7,999 bases of DNA from Acidimicrobiia bacterium. Its GTDB lineage: Bacteria > Actinomycetota > Acidimicrobiia > IMCC26256 > BP-133. Positions 1 through 6,484 of the stretch are shown in pieces. The DNA lies in NCBI GenBank assembly GCA_025923175.1, contig JAICGL010000170.1, positions 1 to 7,999 on the forward strand, written 5' to 3'. The notes beneath the pieces are model-generated. The model had not been told where the DNA came from and made no database searches. It saw only the letters and a program-made list of their open reading frames with translations. Made by a program: the position numbers and the translations under genes. Position 1 is the first letter of the stretch, and every line of letters starts with the position of its first letter.

Positions 1-474
1 GACCGGCCCGGCGACGACCCGGTCATCTTCCAAGCCGGTCTGCCCCACTCGCTGTTCGGTCTGGTGGGAATCTTCCTCGGCGAAGTCCTGCTGCACGGCT
101 ACGACATCGCGACGGCCATCGGCCGGCCCTGGCCGATTGAGCGTGGCGACGCCGCCCTGGTCCTGGCCGCCTACACGCCACTGCTGGCCGTATGGGATGT
201 CGATGCGGAACGCACCAGTGGACTCACAGCCGACATCGGGATCGAGCTGCGAGGGGTCGGGGAAATGACGGCGCGCTTCGTCGACGGCTCCTTCGGCATC
301 GAACCGCCCGGCGGGCCGGTGGACGCCATCCTCTCGGCTGACCCGGTCGCCTACCTGATGGTCGGCTCGGGCCGGCTCTCTCGCTTCGAGGCGGTGGCTC
401 TTGGAGCCATGACGGTCAGCGGCAGCCGCCCAGACGTCGCCTTCGACTTCCCCACCTTCTTCATCTACCCGTGA
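1..474 (+). CDS. Maleylpyruvate isomerase family mycothiol-dependent enzyme (3' part only)
   Basis: The reading frame is open from the first base and stops with TGA at 472-474, so the start and N-terminal half lie outside the window; 157 residues are visible. Members of this DinB-like family use mycothiol as cofactor, as in maleylpyruvate isomerisation or thiol transfer, and act in the cytoplasm. Visible residues 27-36 (GEVLLHGYDI) match the conserved helix that supplies the Glu and second His metal ligands of mycothiol-dependent maleylpyruvate isomerase. Here they are E28 and H32 of the fragment, in ExxxH spacing; the first His ligand lies upstream of the window. Residues from about 75 to the end form the SCP2-like C-terminal domain, including the family-like stretches DAILSADPVAYLMVGSGRLS and ALGAMTVSGSRP. 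The true substrate cannot be read from the sequence, since many family members are uncharacterised. It converges on the next gene with 13 nt between stops. Confidence 0.8.
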   Translation, partial: DRPGDDPVIFQAGLPHSLFGLVGIFLGEVLLHGYDIATAIGRPWPIERGDAALVLAAYTPLLAVWDVDAERTSGLTADIGIELRGVGEMTARFVDGSFGIEPPGGPVDAILSADPVAYLMVGSGRLSRFEAVALGAMTVSGSRPDVAFDFPTFFIYP

Positions 475-487
475 GGGTGCCGGTCGC

Positions 488-2020
488 TCAGAACACGACC
501 GTTGCCGTGTTGGAGCAAGCCGGCGTCGAGTCGGTCTCGCAGATCTGGTAGGTCCAGGTGCCGCCGCCCTTGATGCCGATCGGGTCTGTCGCCGAACCGT
601 CGTTGGCGGTGGTGGCCCAGAGGGGGGAGCCGTTGCGGTAGACGGCCACCGAGCTTGTCGTGGCGCCGCTCCAGGTCAGGTCGACCTGCTGGCGGCCCTT
701 GATCTTGTAGCCCTGGGCCGTCAGCTGGATCCCGGTGGGCGGGGGCGGCGGCGGCGGAGGCGGCGGCGTCACGGTGCTGCCGACGTTGAGCAGCCGCTCC
801 TTGGTCGTGTCGCGGTCGCCCGTCCAGGCGTCAGTCCCGACGCTTTGCAGGGCGGTCTTGACGGCGTCGGGAGAGACTCGGCCATGATCGGCGCGGTACA
901 GGGCCGTCGCCCCGGCCACGTGTGGGGTGGCCATCGAGGTGCCGCTGATGGTGCTGTAGCCGCCGCCCATCCAGGTGGAATTGATGCACACGCCGGGGGC
1001 GATGAGGTCGACGTCGGCGCCGTAGTTGGAGAAGTCGGCCAGCGTGTCGTCCTGATCGGAGCGGCAGGTCGGCGAGGCTCCGCCGCCGGGGGCGCCGTTG
1101 AAGTCGGCCAGGGCGGAGACGGTCATCACTTCGGGGAATGTCGCCGGCACATAGCTGGTGGCATTGACCCCGCTGTTTCCGGCAGCGACGGCGTAGGGCA
1201 CCCCTGCGTCGACGACGGAACGGCAGATCGCTTCCCGCAACCCTCCGTCAGCGCAGTGGCTCTCGCTCCCGGAGCCGCCGAGGCTCATGTTGGCGACCTC
1301 GATCGTGGCGGCGTTGGCCGTCACCCAGTCGATACCGCAGATCACCGAAGCCCAGCTCCCGTTCCCGCTGTTGTCGAGGACCCGGACAGCCCAGAGCCTG
1401 GCGCCGGGGGCGACGCCGACCACGCCGTCGCTGTTGTCTTTGGCGGCGGCCGTGCCGGCGACATGGGTGCCGTGCCCGTTGCCGTCGGCGTAGCTGCTGC
1501 CGGAGGAGCAGTTCACGCCGCCGACGACGTTGAGATCGGGGTGAGCCGCATCGATCCCGGTGTCGAGGATGGCGATGTCGGCGTTGACGGAGCCGGCGCC
1601 GTCACCAGAGGCCGTGCTGCTCGACGTGCCACCGATCCGGCGGATGCCGGTCGGGATCGATTGGGCCGAGGCCTCCACCCGCTGGTCGGGAACCACGGTA
1701 CGGACCTTGGGATGACGGGCGAGCCGCTCGGCCGCTTGCGCCGAACCCTCGAAGGAAAACCCCTGCAGGGCGTGCTTGTAGATGTGGTTGGCCCGCCCGC
1801 CGTGCTCTCTGGCCAGCCCCGGAGCGTCCCGCTCCGGGTCGTTCCCCCGCTCCAGCGTCACGATGTAGGAGCCATCGACGACGTCACGGCCGGCCGCCCC
1901 ATCCGGTCGGGCCACCGTCGGCCCGGCCGTCAGGCCGAGGGCCACGAGGCCCACCAGGACACCAAGCCGGATGGTGCGAGAACGGTACGCGGGCGCGAAG
2001 AAACGACGGTCGCCGAGCAC
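488..2020 (-). CDS. Secreted subtilisin-like serine protease (S8) with I9 propeptide
   Basis: A secreted endopeptidase of 510 residues. I place the start at GTG 2020 because AAAGGGG lies 5 nt upstream and a signal peptide follows at once: Arg-rich n-region, hydrophobic core about residues 20-33 and likely cleavage after TVA (A37). An in-frame ATG at 2191 would put a long non-secretory tail before this. The I9 inhibitor propeptide covers about 51-114 (begins SYIVTL). The S8 domain follows to about 410, with catalytic D153 (AILDTGID), H183 (GNGHGTHVAG) and S362 (SGTSMATPHVAG) and oxyanion N282 (AAGNSG), all intact. A run of ten prolines (419-428) leads to an ~80-residue C-terminal domain with beta-rich, Ig/Fn3-like character and two Cys (C494, C502). 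The proteinase K/aqualysin-like subgroup fits best. It diverges from the trypsin-like gene, which suggests joint use in extracellular protein breakdown. The natural substrate is unknown. Confidence 0.93.
   Translation of the reverse strand: MLGDRRFFAPAYRSRTIRLGVLVGLVALGLTAGPTVARPDGAAGRDVVDGSYIVTLERGNDPERDAPGLAREHGGRANHIYKHALQGFSFEGSAQAAERLARHPKVRTVVPDQRVEASAQSIPTGIRRIGGTSSSTASGDGAGSVNADIAILDTGIDAAHPDLNVVGGVNCSSGSSYADGNGHGTHVAGTAAAKDNSDGVVGVAPGARLWAVRVLDNSGNGSWASVICGIDWVTANAATIEVANMSLGGSGSESHCADGGLREAICRSVVDAGVPYAVAAGNSGVNATSYVPATFPEVMTVSALADFNGAPGGGASPTCRSDQDDTLADFSNYGADVDLIAPGVCINSTWMGGGYSTISGTSMATPHVAGATALYRADHGRVSPDAVKTALQSVGTDAWTGDRDTTKERLLNVGSTVTPPPPPPPPPPTGIQLTAQGYKIKGRQQVDLTWSGATTSSVAVYRNGSPLWATTANDGSATDPIGIKGGGTWTYQICETDSTPACSNTATVVF
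737..766 (-). repeat. Decaproline-coding GC-rich triplet tract
   Basis: Ten consecutive proline codons separate the S8 catalytic domain from the C-terminal domain. The opposite strand is a run of GGC/GGG/GGA triplets. Proline runs are typical interdomain linkers in secreted proteases. The near-repetitive triplets could vary in length by replication slippage, but only one allele is seen here. Confidence 0.8.
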
Positions 2021-2025
2021 GGGGG

Positions 2026-2032
2026 CCCCTTT
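2026..2032 (-). promoter_or_regulatory. Ribosome binding site of the S8 protease
   Basis: AAAGGGG reads on the minus strand and is followed by five C residues and then GTG at 2020. This site decides the GTG start over the in-frame ATG at 2191 and over an in-frame TTG at 2038, which has no comparable purine run at the right distance. Confidence 0.6.
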
Positions 2033-2057
2033 CGCCAACAGGAGCGTTCGCGCCCCC

Positions 2058-2150
2058 CCGGCGCGAATCAGGTCCCGTTCAACGTTTCGCTCCCAAAGCG
2101 GCCGTTCCTGCCCCCGGCGGAGGGAATCCGGCTTACCGGGGCGAATCAGG
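2058..2150. repeat. Imperfect 15-bp direct repeats in the divergent protease spacer
   Basis: The 184-bp spacer between the two protease starts (2021-2204) contains CCGGCGCGAATCAGG at 2058-2072 and CCGGGGCGAATCAGG at 2136-2150, 14 of 15 identical and 78 bp apart. A degenerate third copy of the core, GGGAATCCGG, is at 2122-2131. A further short repeat, GCTTCCCGG, occurs at 2157-2165 and 2170-2178. The placement between divergent starts suggests operator copies for a shared regulator, but no known binding motif was recognised. I found no convincing -35/-10 pair on either strand here. Confidence 0.45.
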
Positions 2151-2189
2151 CAAGCGGCTTCCCGGCCAAGCTTCCCGGGACAGAAACGC

Positions 2190-2197
2190 AAAGGCGG
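2190..2197 (+). promoter_or_regulatory. Ribosome binding site of the trypsin-like protease
   Basis: AAAGGCGG differs by one base from the AAAGGAGG consensus and sits 7 nt before TTG 2205. That TTG is directly followed by a typical signal peptide, so this site supports the non-ATG start over any upstream in-frame ATG, such as 1971, which would overlap the divergent protease gene. Confidence 0.65.
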
Positions 2198-2204
2198 AAT
2201 TCAG

Positions 2205-3026
2205 TTGAAGCGCTCCCGACTCGCAGTGGTGGCCCTGCTCGCGATCGTCTTTCCGAGCCTGAGCCAGGCGGCGGACGCCAAGCCCGTCAAGCCGGGGGCC
2301 GACATCATCGGCGGGGGACCTGCGAGCCCCGGGGAATACCCGTTCGTGGCCGCCATCCTCGACGAGCGGTCCGGCGGTACCGACTACACCAAGCAGTTCT
2401 GCGGCGGATCGTTGATCCACGCCGAGTGGGTGCTCACCGCCGCCCACTGCGTCGAGGGAGCCGATCCGGACGACCTGGCGGTGGCCGTCGGACGGAGACT
2501 TCTGAACAGCAACGAGGGGCAGCGGCGCGACGTCGCCCAGGTCGTGGTCCATGACGATTTCGGCGTCCCGACCGGCCTTGCCCATGACGCCGCTCTCTTG
2601 CGGCTGGCATCGCCTGTGACCGGCATCACGCCGATTCGCCTCGCCGCGAGCACCCCGCAGGACGACCTCTTGTACGAGCAGGCCGGCAAGATGCTCACCG
2701 TCATCGGGTGGGGGACCATCTCGACCAAGAAAGCCAGCTATCCCAACGACCTTCGCGAGGTCGACGTCCCCGTCGTCGACGACGGCACCTGCCGCGGCGT
2801 ATACGGAGCGTCGCTCCACGCGCCCACCATGGTCTGTGCAGGCGCACCGAACATTGACAGCTGCTACGGCGACAGCGGCGGTCCGCTGTTCGACTACGTG
2901 TCGAAGACCCAGGTCGGCATCGTGAGTTGGGGCAACGGCTGCGCCAAGCGGCGCTTCCCCGGGGTGTACTCCGAGGTGAACAGCGGGGGTATTCGCAGCT
3001 GGATCACCGCGAACACCGGCGTCTGA
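2205..3026 (+). CDS. Secreted trypsin-like serine protease (S1 family)
   Basis: A 273-residue secreted endopeptidase of the chymotrypsin fold. Residues 1-25 form a signal peptide: KRSR, then a hydrophobic stretch, with likely cleavage near SQA or ADA. A short propeptide ends at D33, before the new N-terminus IIGG (34-37). The catalytic triad is complete: H81 (LTAAHC), D128 (AHDAALL) and S224 (GDSGGP). D218 sits six residues before the catalytic Ser, at the place of chymotrypsin D189. With G243 and G253 at the 216 and 226 positions this predicts cleavage after Arg or Lys. Six Cys can pair as in trypsins: C66-C82, C196-C211, C220-C246. Length is normal for a single-domain S1 protease with no binding tail. 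The propeptide ends in Asp rather than Arg/Lys, so activation by another protease is likely; the divergent S8 protease is a candidate (inference). Its stop is 4 nt from that of the convergent next gene. Confidence 0.93.
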   Translation: MKRSRLAVVALLAIVFPSLSQAADAKPVKPGADIIGGGPASPGEYPFVAAILDERSGGTDYTKQFCGGSLIHAEWVLTAAHCVEGADPDDLAVAVGRRLLNSNEGQRRDVAQVVVHDDFGVPTGLAHDAALLRLASPVTGITPIRLAASTPQDDLLYEQAGKMLTVIGWGTISTKKASYPNDLREVDVPVVDDGTCRGVYGASLHAPTMVCAGAPNIDSCYGDSGGPLFDYVSKTQVGIVSWGNGCAKRRFPGVYSEVNSGGIRSWITANTGV

Positions 3027-3030
3027 GCTG

Positions 3031-6000
3031 CTACATGGCGCCAGCCATGCTCTTCAGCCAGCCTTCTGCGCCGATGGCAGCGAACTGGCGGTAGGCGAGG
3101 TCGAGCTCTTGGGCGGCGGTTGTCTCGTCGCCGGTTGCGCGGGCCAGTTCGGCCAGGCGCAGGTGGATCTGGGGCTGGTAGGCGAGGAAGCCGGCCCGCT
3201 CGGTCAACGTCAGGGCCTGGTCGAGCTCGGTCCGAATGTGGGCAGTGTCGGACCCTTCGGCCAACAACACTTGAGCCAGCGCCGTACGGGCCTGGACCTC
3301 GGCGATCCGGTGGCCGCGCTCGCAGCTGATACGGACGCCCATCTCGGCAGGGCCCCGGGCATCGGCGACCCGGCCCGCACCGAGGTGAGCCCTGGCGATC
3401 CTTGAGTGCACGAATCCTTCGGTATCCCGGGCGATGTGGTGGCCGTGCACGATCGCGAGGGCCTGGTTGCAGGCCGTCAGGGCCTCGTCCCATGCCTGCC
3501 GGAGAAGGTGGGCCTCCGCCAGACCGCCGTAGGCCAACGCCCGGGAGAACCCGGCGCCGGTCCGCTCAGTGAACTCGACGGCCCGTCGGGCATGCGTGAG
3601 GGCGAGTTCGCCGTCGCTCCCGGCCCAGTGCGCGACCCATGTCCAGCCGGACGGCGTCCAGCCCCGGACGTCGAGGTCGTTGACTTCCCGCTCCACCTCG
3701 AGCGCTCGCTCGAAGGCTGCGAAGCCTTCGTTCAGACGGCCCAGGGAGCCGAGGAGAAGGCCCTGGACCAGCAGGAGGGCGGCCAATGGACAGGCGTAGG
3801 ACATCCCGGCTCCGACGCTCGGGTCGCCTCCCGTCAGCTCGATGCCCTCCTCGGCGATCCGGAGCCCGTCGGCGAGCTCGCCGGCACACCATCGCGGATA
3901 GGTCGCCCCGGCCCGCATCGCCACGCGAAGGCCGACGTCACCCGTGCGGTCGGCGAGATCGACTGCCTCCAGCGCGAGCTGGAATTCGTCGACATGGCCT
4001 GTCAGACCCCGGGCTGTGGCGTAGCCCATGACGAGAGCGGCCAGCATCGGTTCGTGCCCGCTCCCGCTGCTCTCGGCAAGACGGCGGCCCTCCGTGTAGA
4101 TCTCGATCGCCTCGTCTTCGAAGAACTGTTCGCCGTCGGCGCTCAAGCCCCCCAGGCGCCAGCCCAGGGCCAGGATCATCACCGTGGCGGTAATTCCGAG
4201 CTGCGTGGCCTCGGGCGAAGACGTCAACCCGGCAGTCAGGGACCTGACCTTCCGCCAGTGGAAGGTCGCCAACGCCGGGTCGTTGTATCCCGCCCAGCCG
4301 GCCGCTCGGACGCTCCAGGTCGCGGCCTCGAGAGCGTCGCCGGCGGCCTCCCAGTGGTGGGCGATCAACGCCGCACGCTCATCCAGGCGGTCGGCCTCGA
4401 GATCGATGATGGACTGCGCCACGGTGCGGTGCAGGCGTGCGCGCCGCTCGCCGAGCTGCGTCCGGTAGGCCACCTCCTCGGTGAGCGGATGGCGGAAGGT
4501 GTACTCGACCTGGGGTGATGCTGAAGTCTGGTCGACGAACTTTCCGTCGACCAGCGCACGAACCGTGGCATCCAGTTCGGCGTTCGAGACCGCTGCGACT
4601 TTGCGCAGCACTCGCTCGCTGATGACGTTCCCGATCACCGAGGCGAGCTGGAGAAGCTCCTTGGCCGCCGGTTGGAGGCGGTCGATCCGGGCCGCGAGCA
4701 CGGCCCTCACCGTGTCCGGGATCCGTACCTCGTCGAGGGTCCGGGCGAGGCGATAGGCGCCCTGATGTCCGTCGAGGAAATCGGCCTCGACCAGCGACCT
4801 GACGACCTCTTCGATGAAAAACGGGTTGCCGCTCGTCCTCTCGAGGATGATCTCGTCGAGCCCGTCCAGCGAGGGATCGCCTCCCAGTAGTTCCTGAAGG
4901 AGCTGCTCGGTGGCTTCGGGCCCGAGCGGGGCGAGTGCGATCTCGCTGCAGTGCTGCATCCCCAGCCATCCGGCCCGGTACTCGGGCCGGTAATTCGCCA
5001 GCAGCAGGAGCCTGCTTCCCGTGGCGCCCTCGATGAGATGGTTGAGGAGGGCTTCACTTGCCCCGTCCAACCAGTGGAGGTCTTCGACGAGGATCACGCA
5101 GGGCGCCCACTCGCTCTGGGCGCGGAGAAAACGGGTGCCCGAGGCGAAAAGCTGGCGCTGCCGAGCCTCGGGATCCATCCGCTCCGCTGGGCGCGACGGG
5201 TCGGGGACGCCGAGGAGTTCGAGGATGAGAGGGATGTCGGCTTCGAAGGACGGGTCGAGGTCGAGGAGGCAGTCGATCACCTTCCGGCGGGCGGTCTCGT
5301 CGTCGTCGCCGTCTTCGATGCCGAAGATGTTGCGGAGCAGCTCGAGCGCCATCACGAACGGGACGGCCCTGGCGTGGGCCAAGGCGTTCGCCTTCCAGAC
5401 GGTGAGCCCCTGGGCCCGGCAGCGCTCGGAGAACTCGTGGCCGAGGCGGCTCTTTCCCACGCCCGGCTCAGCCATCACCCCGACGACCGCCCCTTCGCCT
5501 TGCTGCGCCCGTTCGAGGGCCGCTTCCAGCGCTGCCATCTCGGCGTCTCGGCCGACGAACGGGGAGAACCCGCGGGCGGCGGCGACCTCGAGCGGGGTCC
5601 GTGCCAACCCCCGGCCCTCCAACTCCCAGAGGGCGACCGGGCGGCTCACGCCCTTGACGTCGAAGGTGCCGAGGTCCCGGAGATCGACGTAGCCGCGCAC
5701 CAGCGAGGCGGTCTGCTCGGTGAGGCAGACCTGGCCCGGTTCGGCCAGGGCCTCCACCCGCTTGGCCAGGCCGACGGGATTCCCGATGGCGGTGTACTCG
5801 ACCCGGAGGTCCTCGGCGATCGTACCGACGACGACCTCGCCGGAGTTGAGCCCGATACGGACGGCGAAGGAGAGCCCTCGTTCCCGGGCCAGCTCGTTGG
5901 AGTAGCGGCCGAGCTCCTCCCGGAGCTGGAGGGCGGCGAAGCAGGCCCGCCGGGCGTGATCCTCGTGGGCGATCGGGGCGCCGAAGAGCGCCATGATGCC

Positions 6001-6339
6001 GTCGCCGGTGAACTTGTCGACCGTGCCCTCGTAGCGGTGGACACCGTCGCAGAGGATCTGGAAGTAGCGCTCCATCAGCCGGCGCCAGTCTTCGGGGTCC
6101 AGTGTCTCGGCCAGGTCCATGGACCCGACCAGGTCGGCGAAGAGCACGGTGACGTGCTTGCGCTCGCCTTCGACCGTCTGGCGTGAAGCCCGGATCTTTT
6201 CGGCGATGTGCTCGGGGGTGAAGGTGCTGGGGTCCGGCGTTGCCGGGGCGGCGGCAGCCACAGGGTGGCCGCAGGCGTCGCAGAAGCGCGCGCCGGCTCG
6301 CAGCTCTACGGCACAGACCGAGCAGGTCGTCCCGTCCAT
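3031..6339 (-). CDS. Zinc ribbon - nucleotide cyclase homology - AAA ATPase - TPR-like regulator
   Basis: A probable cytoplasmic signalling protein of 1102 residues with no membrane segment. ATG 6339 is chosen over an in-frame GTG at 6366 because GGAGG lies 8 nt before it. Residues 6-23 form a CxxC-x10-CxxC zinc ribbon. About 55-241 is a class III cyclase homology domain with both metal Asp (D69 in FADLVGS, D113 in KFTGDG) and the purine-recognition Lys (K109). The transition-state Asn is G190 (VGLAKR), with R194 kept. About 259-511 is an AAA_16/STAND-like ATPase: Walker A AEPGVGKS (290-297, Ala replacing the usual first Gly), Walker B VILVED (ends D420) and TSGNPFFIEE (502-511). The remainder is helical and TPR-like, with no LuxR-type DNA-binding end. 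Such proteins are usually thought to couple ATP-dependent sensing to cyclic nucleotide output, but cyclase activity here is doubtful. The ligand is unknown. It diverges from the NRPS gene across a 145-bp spacer. Confidence 0.88.
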   Translation of the reverse strand: MDGTTCSVCAVELRAGARFCDACGHPVAAAAPATPDPSTFTPEHIAEKIRASRQTVEGERKHVTVLFADLVGSMDLAETLDPEDWRRLMERYFQILCDGVHRYEGTVDKFTGDGIMALFGAPIAHEDHARRACFAALQLREELGRYSNELARERGLSFAVRIGLNSGEVVVGTIAEDLRVEYTAIGNPVGLAKRVEALAEPGQVCLTEQTASLVRGYVDLRDLGTFDVKGVSRPVALWELEGRGLARTPLEVAAARGFSPFVGRDAEMAALEAALERAQQGEGAVVGVMAEPGVGKSRLGHEFSERCRAQGLTVWKANALAHARAVPFVMALELLRNIFGIEDGDDDETARRKVIDCLLDLDPSFEADIPLILELLGVPDPSRPAERMDPEARQRQLFASGTRFLRAQSEWAPCVILVEDLHWLDGASEALLNHLIEGATGSRLLLLANYRPEYRAGWLGMQHCSEIALAPLGPEATEQLLQELLGGDPSLDGLDEIILERTSGNPFFIEEVVRSLVEADFLDGHQGAYRLARTLDEVRIPDTVRAVLAARIDRLQPAAKELLQLASVIGNVISERVLRKVAAVSNAELDATVRALVDGKFVDQTSASPQVEYTFRHPLTEEVAYRTQLGERRARLHRTVAQSIIDLEADRLDERAALIAHHWEAAGDALEAATWSVRAAGWAGYNDPALATFHWRKVRSLTAGLTSSPEATQLGITATVMILALGWRLGGLSADGEQFFEDEAIEIYTEGRRLAESSGSGHEPMLAALVMGYATARGLTGHVDEFQLALEAVDLADRTGDVGLRVAMRAGATYPRWCAGELADGLRIAEEGIELTGGDPSVGAGMSYACPLAALLLVQGLLLGSLGRLNEGFAAFERALEVEREVNDLDVRGWTPSGWTWVAHWAGSDGELALTHARRAVEFTERTGAGFSRALAYGGLAEAHLLRQAWDEALTACNQALAIVHGHHIARDTEGFVHSRIARAHLGAGRVADARGPAEMGVRISCERGHRIAEVQARTALAQVLLAEGSDTAHIRTELDQALTLTERAGFLAYQPQIHLRLAELARATGDETTAAQELDLAYRQFAAIGAEGWLKSMAGAM
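3034..3049. other. Small perfect hairpin at the convergent gene ends
   Basis: CATGGC and GCCATG flank a four-base loop (GCCA), giving a perfect 6-bp stem. It starts 8 nt after the trypsin-like stop and lies inside the last codons of the convergent cyclase-ATPase gene. There is no following T-run on either strand, so it is not a canonical intrinsic terminator. It may just reflect the Met-Ala-Gly-Ala-Met coding sequence. Confidence 0.25.
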
Positions 6340-6342
6340 CGC

Positions 6343-6352
6343 CCTCCCCTCC
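6343..6352 (-). promoter_or_regulatory. Strong ribosome binding site of the cyclase-ATPase gene
   Basis: GGAGGGGAGG on the minus strand lies just upstream of ATG 6339, with the first GGAGG at the ideal 8-nt spacing. It lies inside the reading frame that would begin at GTG 6366, which supports the shorter ATG start. Confidence 0.75.
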
Positions 6353-6404
6353 AGCCACTTTCGCACAGGCGCCGAAGCTGAGGAAGCCGACCTGCCCAGA
6401 TTCG

Positions 6405-6434
6405 TTAGTAGCAGCTAATCTTAGGGATACCTAA
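6405..6434. promoter_or_regulatory. Tandem TTAG-N6-CTAA palindromes, candidate iron-box-like operator
   Basis: TTAGTAGCAGCTAA (6405-6418) and TTAGGGATACCTAA (6421-6434) are two 14-bp palindromes separated by TC, with centres 16 bp apart. The outer arms extend the symmetry to CGTTAG (6403-6408) and CTAACG (6431-6436). The half-sites TTAGG and CCTAA equal the ends of the DtxR/IdeR/DmdR iron-box consensus. The 19-mers at 6405-6423 and 6416-6434 match that consensus at 12 and 13 positions by my hand count. The usual inner spacing is not reproduced, so a different repressor family is possible. TAATCT (6416-6421), between the palindromes, could be a -10 element for the NRPS gene, but no good -35 was seen. 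The block is 50 bp before the NRPS start and 65 bp before the cyclase-ATPase start, so it could control either or both. Confidence 0.55.
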
Positions 6435-6449
6435 CGTTTCGAGGGGAAG

Positions 6450-6467
6450 CGGCCTGGACGCAGGCCG
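6450..6467 (+). other. Hairpin in the NRPS mRNA leader
   Basis: CGGCCTG and CAGGCCG form a perfect 7-bp GC-rich stem closed by the loop GACG. It ends 17 nt before GTG 6485, just ahead of the purine-rich region that must serve as ribosome binding site. It could affect leader stability or translation, or be chance in GC-rich DNA. No T-run follows, so it is not an intrinsic terminator. Confidence 0.35.
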
Positions 6468-6484
6468 AACGTGGGGGCGGGGCG

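Noticed and set aside
2081..2108. ECF-sigma-like GGAAC and CGTT elements on the minus strand ahead of the S8 protease
   Set aside because: The spacer is 19 nt, longer than the usual 16-17 nt for such promoters, and the second element overlaps a chance AACGTT palindrome. Not strong enough to annotate.
845..2554. Long plus-strand open frame across the S8 protease gene and into the trypsin-like gene
   Set aside because: Its translation is low-complexity Gly/Ala/Arg/Pro-rich with no domain. It lies opposite a clear protease gene and overlaps the trypsin-like gene, so it is a GC-rich antisense shadow.
3711..3730. Perfect 8-bp inverted repeat with a GCGA loop inside the cyclase-ATPase gene
   Set aside because: It lies in codons for EGFAAFE in the helical C-terminal region, and its symmetry follows from that coding sequence. 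No terminator or regulatory context surrounds it.
4951..6186. Plus-strand open frame opposite the cyclase and ATPase domains
   Set aside because: No recognisable domain, and the opposite strand encodes clear Walker and cyclase motifs. It is a coding shadow typical of high-GC DNA.
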